Shown here one piece after another: positions 42,601-52,400 of a DNA stretch of 64,000 nt. A program made the position numbers and the translations under genes. Source of the DNA: Pomacea canaliculata (Eukaryota > Mollusca > Gastropoda > Architaenioglossa > Ampullariidae); contig NC_037599.1 of assembly GCF_003073045.1 (NCBI RefSeq), positions 1,798,001-1,862,000 on the forward strand, in the 5' to 3' direction. Below the pieces are notes generated by a model, which saw only the letters and a list, made by a program, of their open reading frames with translations, did not search any database and was not told the origin of the DNA. The stretch's first letter is position 1. The number at the start of each line of letters is the position of its first letter.

Positions 42601-43643
42601 TACATCAACAGCACACTAAAGTATCTGTAACAGTGAGACAACTAGCTAAACCTTTCCTTCTTTCTTTATAACTACATTATTCTATCATGTTTGTCTTCTA
42701 TTATTTTCTTTCTCTCTCTCTCTCTCCATTCCTATCCCTTGTCTTCTTTAGGTAGCAGGAATTTTTTGTTCCTTTCTTCAGTTATTTTTCAGTTTTCTGT
42801 CCGATCCCTTGCTGGTTTTACAGTAGCACGAGGCTGACAACACGTGACACACAATCAGTCTCGATTCCTCCAAACCTGATTTGGATATCCAGTGTCCTCC
42901 AGTCTAGTTTCTCAAACGTCTTTAGTTGAAAAGAAAGCACATCCCAAATGGTAGTGACCTAGTGTGAACACACATGACCGCAATGTGAACATTGACATGA
43001 CTACCAAGCAAACACCAACCATGCAGAGTCGACATTCGACAACATGTGTTCGTTAAGAAGGGATTTGAGGGTCTGTGAGGGCAAAGGGGGGTCTAAAAAT
43101 GCTTTTAAACTTCTGCTATGGTTCAGGCGTGTTGCAGGTAGTAGCACCCTCCATGTACTTACAGTGAAGGAAGAACGGCGACAGGGCGGGGCTGGGGGGT
43201 GCCGTGCTGTTGGAGAACGTCAGGATGCGCCCGCCCCCCACTCCCACCCCAGCCCCCTGCAGGTCCTCGGCGAGAGCCGCGCTCAGCCTCCGCTCGTATT
43301 CCCACCTCCCGGGGTTGTTGGTGGTGCCGAAGACCTCATCGTAGTCGGTGCTGTTGGCGATGATGGTGGTGGCGCTGGCGGCGTTGAAGGGAAACGCGGT
43401 CACTTCCCCGCCCTCCGTTGCCGCTGACGACGATGACGTCATAGACGATGCTGACAACGACGATAAAGGTACAGGGGTGTGAGGCGGGAGGAGCTGCAGT
43501 CCTTGCAGCAGCCGGTGGTGGGCGCTCTCCATGCAGAGGCTGGGCCGGTGGGGGATGAAGCGGTCGAAGCCCGCTGAGCCACGGCGGCCAGACGGATTGA
43601 AACCCGGGGAGTAGTACACGCTGTGAGAATAGCCTTCTGCCAT
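21672..43643 (-). CDS. Divergent Fizzy/Cdc20-family APC/C coactivator (cortex-like), 8 coding exons
   Basis: Coding exons in transcript order: 43643-43163, 39938-39810, 39333-39083, 33666-33569, 32255-32036, 30524-30399, 27026-26846, 21778-21672. Phases match at all seven introns (1593 nt, 530 aa, TAA). The N-terminus has a canonical C-box, DRFIPHR at residues 27-33, and a RILTFSNSTAPPSP segment like the conserved stretch of Cdc20/Cdh1. EKILELSLRNDFY leads into a WD40 propeller (about residues 195-506) with SGGNDGVVNVWD, ALGWCPWRRGILASGGG and HIRIWNV signatures. The protein ends LDRLIR, keeping the Ile-Arg tail. In this family the C-box and IR tail dock on the anaphase-promoting complex and the propeller binds degron substrates. 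Oddities are a poly-Gly/acidic insertion between WD strands (about residues 242-258), a degenerate fourth exon (ICDAEGMRIGQEL), and a loss of the usual GH before the last blade. No KEN box was seen. It is too diverged to be plain CDC20 or FZR1. Vertebrate CDC20B, as I recall it, lacks the IR tail, so a cortex-type or lineage-specific third paralogue is likelier. Confidence 0.88.
21779..26845 (-). other. Intron 7 of the Fizzy-family gene (5.07 kb)
   Basis: This large intron separates exon 7 from the 107-nt terminal exon. The donor is CTGG|GTACGT; the acceptor is a T-rich tract ending TTTGTAG. It holds the 30-bp minisatellite and a short repeat of TGTCATCAATATC around 23910 and 23950. No nested gene was recognised. 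Confidence 0.75.
26581..26706. repeat. 30-bp minisatellite, four units
   Basis: Four tandem 30-bp units of ATGTTTACACTGACAGTATA plus AATGGTATAA. Units 2-4 are identical; unit 1 has ACATACAG instead of ACTGACAG. It lies in intron 7 of the Fizzy-family gene, 140 bp past the donor. The period is a multiple of three, so one frame stays open (repeat NVYTDSINGI), but nothing suggests it is translated. Confidence 0.95.
35440..35560. repeat. Compound (GT)n/(G)n repeat
   Basis: Four successive GTACGTGTGTGTG blocks, two followed by G8 or G7 runs; a short higher-order repeat built on GT. Confidence 0.85.
35832..36085 (-). mobile_element. tRNA-derived SINE, copy 1 (in Fizzy intron 4)
   Basis: Read on the minus strand, the element begins with a tRNA-like head: an A-box-like GTGGCTAAAGCTCC, then a B-box in GAGTTCGAATCTCAGC (about 36028-36080). 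It ends with a tail that on the + strand reads TATAGTGTCTTCCC near 35841. Head order, spacing and tail match the copy at 62695-62990. Confidence 0.6.
37535..37625 (-). mobile_element. tRNA-like SINE head in Fizzy intron 4
   Basis: The minus strand reads GTTAGTAGCTACTCGC, then GGGTGTCCCGGGTTCAGATC, resembling A and B boxes about 40 nt apart. GGGTGT before the B-box is shared with the SINEs above. There is no foldable complete tRNA, so a SINE head or degenerate tRNA relic is the better reading. Confidence 0.35.
39600..39692. repeat. (CA)n microsatellite with CACACACCTATTCAC variants
   Basis: CA-rich tract in intron 2 of the Fizzy-family gene; the unit ACACCTATTCAC(T/C)AC recurs twice at its right end. 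Confidence 0.85.
39939..43162 (-). other. Intron 1 of the Fizzy-family gene (3.22 kb)
   Basis: Donor CACT|GTAAGT and acceptor TTTATCCCACAG. Nothing coding is recognisable inside; CACGTG occurs near 41152, 41837 and 42841. Confidence 0.75.
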
Positions 43644-44749
43644 GCTGCTTGATATCTGCAAAAATATCTAGTTATTCGCAGATACATACCCGCAGACTTT
43701 AACATACACATGTATGTGAGAGAGAGAGAGGTCCTCGCATCTGCTCACCAACGCTTTGATCGCTCGAAGATACGATGTCCTTGAAACTTCTCAGTGAAAC
43801 TCGATTTTCACTGACGCAAAATTAAAAAAACAAAAACAAAAACTTAAGCCAATGACCTGATCTCTGGACAACATGTTCCCATTACATAAAAACTGTCGAG
43901 AGATCAAGTTCCAGTAAATAGAAGGCAGCAGTCGGGGGGTCTGTGGCTGCCAAATAACCTCTGCGCTAGCAAGGATTCCACAGTTTACAAGAAACGTCAT
44001 CAGCCAGCGCGTGAGCAGCAAGGTCACGTGACTTTTGTTTTTACAAAAAATGTGAACTTTGCGAGATGTGCCTGCTACTCTCATTTGTTGACGGGGTGGG
44101 ACCGGGGGGGTTGGCTGTGTATCGGTTGGTAACCACGAACACAAACACTGCCGATGTAGTTGCACAAAACACACGTGTTCACATCTGTCAGGTTATGTGT
44201 GCGTTCATATTCTCATGGAAAAAAAAAAGAAAAAATGTATTACTCGACGGCGCACGCCACCCCGTCAGCATCACTTGTCGAAAGTAGGGCTGACCGTGAA
44301 AAATTTCATTTCGTCCTCACCATTATCAATTGGATAAGACAAACATCATAAGAATAATGGACTTTACGAAGACTCATGACTAATTATAAAAAAATTTAAA
44401 AAAGGTAAATAAAGTGTTCTTTTTACCCAGTTGACTTCGTTAACGGCACACAAGTCCAAGCCCCACTCCCCTCTATTCGGGCACTAAGTTCCATAACTCC
44501 GCTCCTGTACCAAAAGTGTGAAAATGGCGCTCTACTCGCTCTCAGGTAACACACTTGAAAACAAAATGCTATATATTAAAAACATCAGTGTGGTATGCAT
44601 GCGAATATACGCACAAAACTTATTGAAAAGTGAGAGAAATGATGTTCTCTTCCTATCTTTCCCTGCCAAGTTCGAGGAACCCTATATCGCTACTTCCGGT
44701 GAAGCCACTGCGCGCGTCCTGTACAGGTGACACAAATGCTAACGCTTAC

Positions 44750-44960
44750 CTGTGAAGACAAGAACTAGTGTCGTGCCGAGTTTGCCTGCTACACTTGCAA
44801 ACCTCCGATTTATCTCTAAGAGAAGAAGGCACAAGCAATTCCAGAGCAAGAAATCCAGGGTTAGTACAACGACACCAAGTGTGACACCTCGTAATGACAG
44901 ACGTGTCCTGCTGCCAGACTGTGTGCGTCACTTCCGTCGCAGTGTGCTGTCACTCCGCAC
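44750..44960 (-). other. Candidate non-coding first exon of the Fizzy-family gene
   Basis: The first coding exon of the Fizzy-family gene begins at 43655 with an intron acceptor (TTTTTGCAG) 12 nt before the ATG, so an upstream 5' UTR exon must exist. On the same strand the sequence CTTCACAG|GTAAGC gives a strong donor with exon end at 44750. It lies below a CpG-containing stretch with CACGTG near 44958. The transcription start is not visible and the left boundary given is a guess. Confidence 0.3.
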
Positions 44961-46025
44961 GTGACACACCGTTACACCAAGGCCTCGCCTGTATACATGT
45001 GTCTTTGTGTGTGTGTAAGGCAAATAAAGAGACAAAACGGATTTAATAAGAAATAAGTTATCATGTTGTCTTCAACACCTTATCATCTGAAGTCCATTTT
45101 CTTGCATGGCTGAGCACAGCCTTTGGACAAGACAAAGTGAGAAACAGCAAGATGGCTTTCTAGGTACCCTATGCTAGACCAAATGACAACAATTCTGCAG
45201 CCACAAATTACCGGTATGGGTTGTTTGTCGTTAGTTTATTCCTTGCTGCTCCTTTGAGTAGCATAGGGCCACGGTGTTTGTCGTTGCTGGCGGAATTTAG
45301 TTGTTTTTAGAGCGTGCCATGCGTGCATTGTGTTGACTTCTTTTTGTTTACCCTCCCACTCCCCACTGGGACTTAGCTCAAAACAGACAAAAACATGGAG
45401 ATGCGTCTGATACACTGCTTATTTTTGTTTTATAGCCGGATTAGCAGCTTGGTCTGATAAGCCTTCACCTCAAACTTTACCTCCCCTCAACAAGCATGCT
45501 ACCCGGTCCTAAAAAATCTGGCCCCTCGGTTTCTGCCACGAGTGGAGATGAGATTTACAGACTGGAAGCACCAGAAAGATCAAATCCATGATGCCACTGA
45601 TCGCCGCATGTTGATGTACAGTTCAACTTATCTTATAATTACACACAATTATTTCTGTGTTGACACTCTTCAGTTTGACCCACAAGTGTTGTTAGCTTAT
45701 TACAATGTGTACAGTTCTCCCCCAAAAAAATTGACATTCAATGATATGTGGTGTGTTTTATATACACTACTTCTGTAAATGGAAATTGATGCAGTGATGG
45801 AAAAAGAGTACCACAAGAATAAACAAAATAAACAAAGTGTCATATAGCTCAGAGCTCAGGCCTAAGTTGAGAATCTGCCTCAAATGCTGTATTACTCTTA
45901 TAGGTGAGGACAGACACAATCTACCAGAATCAATCAACTCTTCTTCAGATCATGTCTTTTGGCTATAGTGATCACCATTGCTGTCTCAAACATCAAAGCA
46001 AAATTCAATATTGTTTTTTGATATG
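44961..46025. other. Interval between the Fizzy-family gene and ALKBH7
   Basis: These same-strand genes are separated by about 1 kb holding no recognisable gene. The base composition turns AT-rich here and stays so to the right end. Confidence 0.5.
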
Positions 46026-46031
46026 TTTATT
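46026..46031 (-). terminator. Polyadenylation signal of ALKBH7
   Basis: AATAAA on the minus strand, 113 nt past the ALKBH7 stop codon. Position and strand suit a short 3' UTR. Confidence 0.5.
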
Positions 46032-46143
46032 TATGATGGTGTGAAAGGTGCAAATGGATGTATAAAACACAACTCTGATTAAGAATACATTCAAAAAAAG
46101 TAATAATGATAAAATCTTCCTGAAAGCTACAAACTCTTTCTTC

Positions 46144-48365
46144 TCAGTCCAATTTTTCAGGCTCATTTCTACAAATAACAGATATTCGTCTATCTCGTGG
46201 AATAACCTCTCCCTTGAACACGGATCTTTCTTGAGACAGTACCTCATGTGTGTAGTTGTATCTGGCCTTGTGTCTGCAAAATAAGTTGAGTCATAGAAAG
46301 TATCTTTTTCTGTTTTGTCTATCAAAGCCATAAAAGCTTGAGACAATATTTTTTATGTGCTTTTTTGGGCAATATACAAGAATTATTTTAGATTCATTGT
46401 TTCTACATGTTCACATGGAATTTGAGTCTATTGTACAAGTTTATATGACTGTCATGAGTAGCTAAAATGTTCATAGTATCAGTTATTACTATTACTACTA
46501 AATCAAAAACTCTAGGCATGACTTGCTTATGGTGCAGAATATGTTCATGAAGCTTAAAGAGCAAACTGAGGCAAAGGAGAGATAATTTTCTTTTAAACTG
46601 GTTGGGCACATTAAACCAAGTAGCCTCCCATTGTAATAAACATGGACCAATGTTATGTTTAAGCCAACTTTTTACCTCATGATATACAATGACCTCCGTT
46701 TTAAAAGAACATCTCCATGTCTACTGTTGTCTGCCTCCAAAGCTAGTCTCATGACACAGGAAGAAAGAAGGCACATTCCTGCAATAGTGTTTCCACAAAA
46801 CTGGCACACACAAATATAAATTCACACGCACACAAACACAAAACACATTCATACATCCACACATTCATCAAGGATGCAATTATTCAAATCAAAGAATTTA
46901 AGGAAATTCATTGAACAAATGTCTAAGGAAAACAACATCATGTGCTTTTGCACACAATTTGGCTACTAAAAAAAAATGATGATAAATGCAAAGTTTACAT
47001 GGCTGTCACACATATGCATACTCCTTGTTCTTTCAGGTGTACCTGCTATGTGGTGAGCAAATCATAAAACCTTCTCACAAATCACACTGAAAATAAATTC
47101 TTTTCATTATCCTTTCTAGCAAGTGCTCACCTTTTTAAATAGCCAGAGGTCAGTGGCCACTTCATTCCATTTTCCATCAGGAAATCAATAAAAATTTTAC
47201 AAAACTTCCAAGTAAACAGCCAAATCAACAAAATAAGAAAATCAAACCAACCAATAAATGAAAAATTCTATCATTGCTAACCCTTATGGCATCAACATGG
47301 GGCTTAATATACCCCTCCTTAGAGATATCCAGAACATGAACATAAGCAATTTGGGGGATTCCTGGTGGAAATGCTAGGTGTCGCACACGTTGCAGAATCT
47401 TTTGGTTACTGACATTCCACTGTAGTTTCTCAGTCTCTCTATAGCCATGAATTGCCTGCAATAATAGAAATCATAAAAGTGAACTTATACAGCATCATTT
47501 ACCAGCCCTATGGGAAAATTAATGGCACCTTGCAGAAAAAAAATACACACACACAGACATCTACAGACACACACAACATAACATGCAAAAATTGTTGCCA
47601 CATGAAATAAAAAGTTATGTAGCCGGAAGTTGCTGCCAGCTTACACAATTCATTTGAAAAACTGTGATCCAGGCTGCAACACCACAGGTCTAGTCATTAA
47701 GCTTTAATAGGTAGAAGTCTTACTTTTTTTGTTTTGTTGCTTATTAAATGGGTTGTCTGCAAAATGTCTGTTTTAAAAAAAACCATCATGAGTTCACACA
47801 ACATAACTCATATAACAGTAACTGGTAACTCAGTCTGTGCATGTTTGTGTGAGAGGGAGAGAAAGAGAGATCACAGGTACGTTCATGTGCATGTATCTGG
47901 CTGTTCACATCAAACATTAGTTTGTAAACTCATTTATTATTCTTGTCATTTTTGATGATGATATTTTGTTGTTTATATACTCACATTGTCCCAGTGATCA
48001 AATTCATATCTTAATCTCTTCATGTAGGGTTCAACTTCATTTAGAAGACTTTGCTCCTCTTCTTCACTAAGAAAGTCTGGAAACACAAGCATGTCTTCTG
48101 CAAGGATTGCTTCCGTTTCTGGATCTGTCGCCATCAGATAAGGTTTCCTTAGTTCTTTTGTTACTGTACTTAACATTAATAGACTAGATGTTGAAAAGGA
48201 TCTATCTGTAGACTGGAAATGGGAGTAACTTGCATGATGTGACACCAGTTTTGCCAAGCAATAAGGTCTCCAATGACACTTAGGAAATGCAATCTCTCTG
48301 AAAGAAGTAGGAGAGAGAACTGAACAGTATTTCTGTAAGAACATTCGGCATCTAGAAAAAGCCAT
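46144..48365 (-). CDS. ALKBH7: Alpha-ketoglutarate-dependent dioxygenase AlkB homolog 7, mitochondrial, 4 exons
   Basis: Exons in transcript order: 48365-47985, 47455-47282, 46800-46676, 46273-46144, giving 269 aa and TGA; exons 3 and 4 were found by reading the reverse strand by eye. The core aligns throughout with ALKBH7: YEFDHWDNAIHGYRETEK, YIKPHVDAIRFCGNTIAG, RRSLYIMRHKARYNYTHEVL, RRISVICR. Fe(II) ligands are predicted as H180, D182 and H236, and the 2-oxoglutarate-binding arginines as R256 and R262. The N-terminal ~75 residues are basic and hydroxylated (MAFSRCRMFLQKY...), fitting a mitochondrial presequence; this end is longer than in human (221 aa total). ALKBH7 is known as a mitochondrial matrix protein involved in programmed necrosis and fatty-acid metabolism. 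Start chosen at AGCATGG; the frame is open upstream only from a GTG. It is divergent from CFAP57, with starts about 1.04 kb apart. Confidence 0.95.
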
Positions 48366-48709
48366 GCTCAATTTTACGTTTCTCACAGTCAGAAAACTCT
48401 GTAGTTCTTATAATGTAGCATGAACGCATTACTTCCCCTGCAAATCCTCATCTGATCAATCAGTGCAGTTCTCACATCCGAACACTCGTTGTGTTTCTCC
48501 GTATTAATCAGCCATCCAATCAACGTCTGAAAATAAGCTCATAACAATATTTCCTTACAAGGAAATATAGAACCTGATGCGCGAGGACATTTGAACAAAA
48601 TGTTTTCAAAATACAAGGTCAGCCGCGTGTCGGAGGGAATCAGCCGTCTGCTACAGCGCTGACAGTGACCTCCCCTCCGGGCCAGGGGAGAGCACTAACA
48701 ATACTCTCG

Positions 48710-48723
48710 TCGTCCATGGCAAC
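48710..48723 (+). promoter_or_regulatory. X-box-like RFX half-site in the ALKBH7/CFAP57 divergent promoter
   Basis: The 14-mer TCGTCCATGGCAAC matches the right ten positions of the ciliary X-box consensus GTHNYYATRRNAAC exactly (CCATGGCAAC) and fails in the left GT half. It lies 345 bp upstream of the ALKBH7 ATG and just before the putative CFAP57 first exon, in a C+G-rich patch (48620-48750). RFX factors drive motile-cilium genes from such sites close to the start, so the context fits CFAP57. Confidence 0.5.
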
Positions 48724-48791
48724 GCTGTCGTTGACTGTGGCGCAGGTCACACATCGCAAGAGTTTACAAAGCATAGACTTCATATAGTAAG
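48724..48791 (+). other. Candidate non-coding first exon of CFAP57
   Basis: The first coding exon of CFAP57 is preceded by an acceptor (TTTTTGGTTACAG, ending 49383). The nearest good donor upstream is AGTAAG|GTGAGC with exon end at 48791. This would make a short 5' UTR exon just downstream of the X-box half-site, followed by a 592-nt intron. The 5' end is not determined. Confidence 0.4.
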
Positions 48792-49406
48792 GTGAGCTAG
48801 TATCTCATGTCACATTACATTAATTTTGATAGCCAGATATGTGTTTTAATTGTCAGTTTAAATATATCGGCTATTCGACTGGATGTTATAATTATCTTAA
48901 GTCTGCTGAGGAGTAAAATTCAAATGTCAACAAATGCAGATAATAAACAATGCTGTGTAATAGCTACGGATGCTCGCTTTAAAAGTACATAAGCGTTGCT
49001 TACAAGAATTTATTTTATTTGTTGGCTGACAAGAAATAGAATAAATCAAGTACTAATTTGACTGAATTTATTTAGGAGGCTACACATTAATATTTTTATT
49101 GCAAGCAAATTTTCAACTTATAGTTAATATTTTACTTTTAAATATTGTCAAAAAATAATCAAACTTGAATGCATGGTTGAAACATTTTGCAGATGAAGAG
49201 CATGTGTCACCAAACAATATTCAGAAATGCAAAAACTGAAAGTATGAATTAGATTGATGCTAATTATATATTAACTATATAGGGAACTAATTTAACAACA
49301 ATAAAAGAATTATTGAAATAGATATAGACAGGAAATAGCAAAAAAAGATTATCTCTCCTTCCCTATAATATTTTTGGTTACAGGTAAAAGGGACAGCATC
49401 CCCAAG

Positions 49407-52400
49407 ATGTCTATTGCACTTGCACAGGCCAAGTACATTTTTGGCCTGAAGCCAGGGGTGTCAGGCAATATTTGCTACCATGATGAGCAGACCATTGTCT
49501 ACCCTGCTGGCTCCAACTGCATATTGTACAACATTGACCAGAAAGCTCAAAAGTTTATACCAGGGTCAGAGAAAAGTGATGGGATGACAGCACTAGCAGT
49601 CAGCCCTAACCGACGCTATGTTGCCATTGCTGAAAAGGGAGAGAAACCAATCATTACTGTCTATGATCTTCATTCACTAAGAAAAAGGAAGGTAAAGAAA
49701 TTACAATTATTATACTTTGTAGTTTGTAATGTAGTTTTTTTTATTGTACATTCAAATGATCTTTAAATAAAAGCATGATGAAATTCTAAACTGTACTTAT
49801 ACTCAGGGAACACATTTACCATGGTACCCTATCCAATCTAGGTTGATTAGCTCACCAGAGATAAGGGCTCAAACCCTGTATTCATTAACTCATGGTAGGC
49901 CTACCCAAATCGATTGACCAGCCAGTATTTTATTAGAGGTGTCCTCTTCTTCTATCTAGGGTAGGTATGGCAGAGATTGTGGTTGATTTAATTTAACCGA
50001 AACAAACTGAATTTTTCTAGAGATAACTAATAAACCAAAGAGATATCATGACATATAATTGTTTAATTAAAAACTGTTATTTCCTTGTTTTTTCATTTCA
50101 AAAAAATGTTGCCAGCTTCATCCAAAAATATATTCACAATGACACCTTTTATCAGAAATTCCTGTTATTCTGGTTGGATAGGTAGCTTCATCTCCTTTGT
50201 GACTTATGACTCAGGATTTAATTTGCCTGTCTGGGTAACTTAACCAGCTGGCTCTCTCACCCAGGTTAGGGCAATCTTACCCAAGGGTAAATTACCAATA
50301 TCCATGAATACAAGCCCTAGCTGTTTGTTTCTGATGTTTTCTTTCACTATTTTCAACTATTAAAACAATGATAGTAATCATGCTATTTTGTAATTATGTT
50401 TCAGCATTGGTATAGTACTAGCCAGAGGAACCTATTAATTAAAGTTGAAGGATTATGATCATGAACAGAGTTAGATGTTTTCAGTCTTCCTGTTCTGACA
50501 GGTCCTCAGCTCACCTGAAGTGCCTACAGGAGAATATATCAGCCTGGCCTTCTCTCCAGACTCTAAGTACTTGATAGCTCAAGGAGGTCAGCCTGACTGG
50601 ACTCTGTTGTACTGGACATGGGAAAAATCAAAGGTCATGGCAACCACTAAAACTTCCAACCCACAGAACCTTGGTTGTGATGTGAATCAGGTAAGTCCAT
50701 GACCACCAACATTTCTAATACTGTCATCATTCTGTTGTGATTGTCATGTCATAGAAAGCCTTTAAGCTTTCACTTTTTTTGAAGTGTTTAATCTCATTAA
50801 AATAAACCTGTAAAACATCATTAAGCATATTTACAAGTTTCCTTTCACATATATGTGCTGTAAACACTAAGTGATTAGAGCACCAGCTTCCATGTCTAAA
50901 GGTACAGACTACTATAAGCTGGTTCATTATCTTGTAGCATAGCATACTTTCCAAAGTTGACCCAGATTTTGACTGGATACTTAGCCCCTTAAAGGATTGG
51001 AGAAAGATTGACAGCAAGGGGTAATAAAGGTCAGCTTCTTCACAAAACGCTGGCCATGAGATAAGTGCAGCTTTAACACCTCACTCTTGAATTCTCAAAA
51101 GTATCACCTTTACCTTTACTGTTTAAACAGGTGAGTTTCAATCCTCAAGACAACACACAGCTCTGTGTCGTAGGAAATACCATTTTCCGACATTTTCGAT
51201 ACAGTGAGGGAAACCTGAAGCCTTTCAGCTTTCAGAAGTTAGAACCCCAGAACTATTTATGCCACGCTTGGGTGACAGAGGAGCGTATTGTTGTTGGCAC
51301 GGATAATGGCCGCCTGCTAATCTTTGAAGCTGGGGAGATGAAAAGTGAAATCTATCTTGGCAAAGATGACAAGTATGTTAAACATGAAGAGAGAGAGAGT
51401 GTGTGTGTGTGTGCATGTATATGTATGCATGTTTGTTACAGAGACTGATACTTTCTTTCCAACACTCCATCTATGGGATACCTAGTAAATAAGGGTGCAT
51501 GTGTATATATATATTTGTGTGGATGGGTGCATTCACATACAGGCTTGTGTGTGTGGTTGTGCACATACCTGTCAATAGATGAGCAATAAAAAGAGAGAAG
51601 TAGAGGGGAACAAGCATGCAGCATTTTTTTATGAATAACTAGATAGTTTTTTTATTGCATCTTAATTAGAAGGTGATATTCTTAGTTTTAAAACTCTTTC
51701 TTGGATCATCAAGGGATACTGAAGATATTTCATCAAACCAGATCACTGCTATTGTGTCCTACTCCAAGGGCTTTGCTTGTGCCTGCGGGCCTGGCACAGT
51801 CTTCCTATTTGAGAAGACAGATGACAAGGACTTTTTCAAGAAAACCCGTGAGGTTAAGGTGAGATTCCTTTTTGCTGTAACTTCTGTTACTTTATTTACT
51901 TTATCACTTACTTATCCACATAGTTTGAGAGGAAAAAAGTGACATTTATAAAAGAAAATTAAAATTTGCAACTTTTGACAGTTTAGAAGATAAACTGAAA
52001 AGGAACTATTTTTACAAAAAAATGTTACTCAGTTTGTGATAAAATGAGGTTCATTTTTAAAAACTACATATCCTATTCCCCCAAATCTCTTATTTCTTAG
52101 ATTTGTAGAGGCGTGGTTGGTAGGCCGGCATTAGTTGTTTAAGTTTTGCTACTCGAAACAGAGCAGGCCTGCTGAAGCATCACAAAAAAGGGTGGTCGGC
52201 GGTGATTGGCAAGGGTTCTTGCTCCAAATTACTGTGGCTGTACAGGAGTATCACAGAAAGTTTAGCCGTGCAAGGGGTATATAAGGGCAGAGCTAAGATA
52301 GGATGGTTGTCACCTGCAATGAGAAACTCAGGGTTCAGAGCTCACCTCAATTTGTGACTCTTGTCAGCATGGTTGGGCATTCTGATACTCCTATTACCTC

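Larger units (their letters stand above)
48366..49383. promoter_or_regulatory. Divergent ALKBH7 / CFAP57 promoter interval and CFAP57 5' leader
   Basis: Between the two start codons there is no other gene. A G+C-rich core with several CpGs lies at about 48610-48760 (including GCCGCGTGTCGG), flanked by AT-rich DNA; it is the only such patch in the right part of the window. Transcription of both genes most simply starts here. No TATA box is obvious. Positions 48792-49383 look like the first CFAP57 intron. Confidence 0.5.

Noticed and set aside
21672..43643. Naming the Fizzy-family gene CDC20B
   Set aside because: It keeps the C-box and IR tail, which I recall as absent from vertebrate CDC20B. 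A scan by eye of the introns also found no miR-34/449-like TGGCAGTGT hairpin, the hallmark of the vertebrate CDC20B locus.
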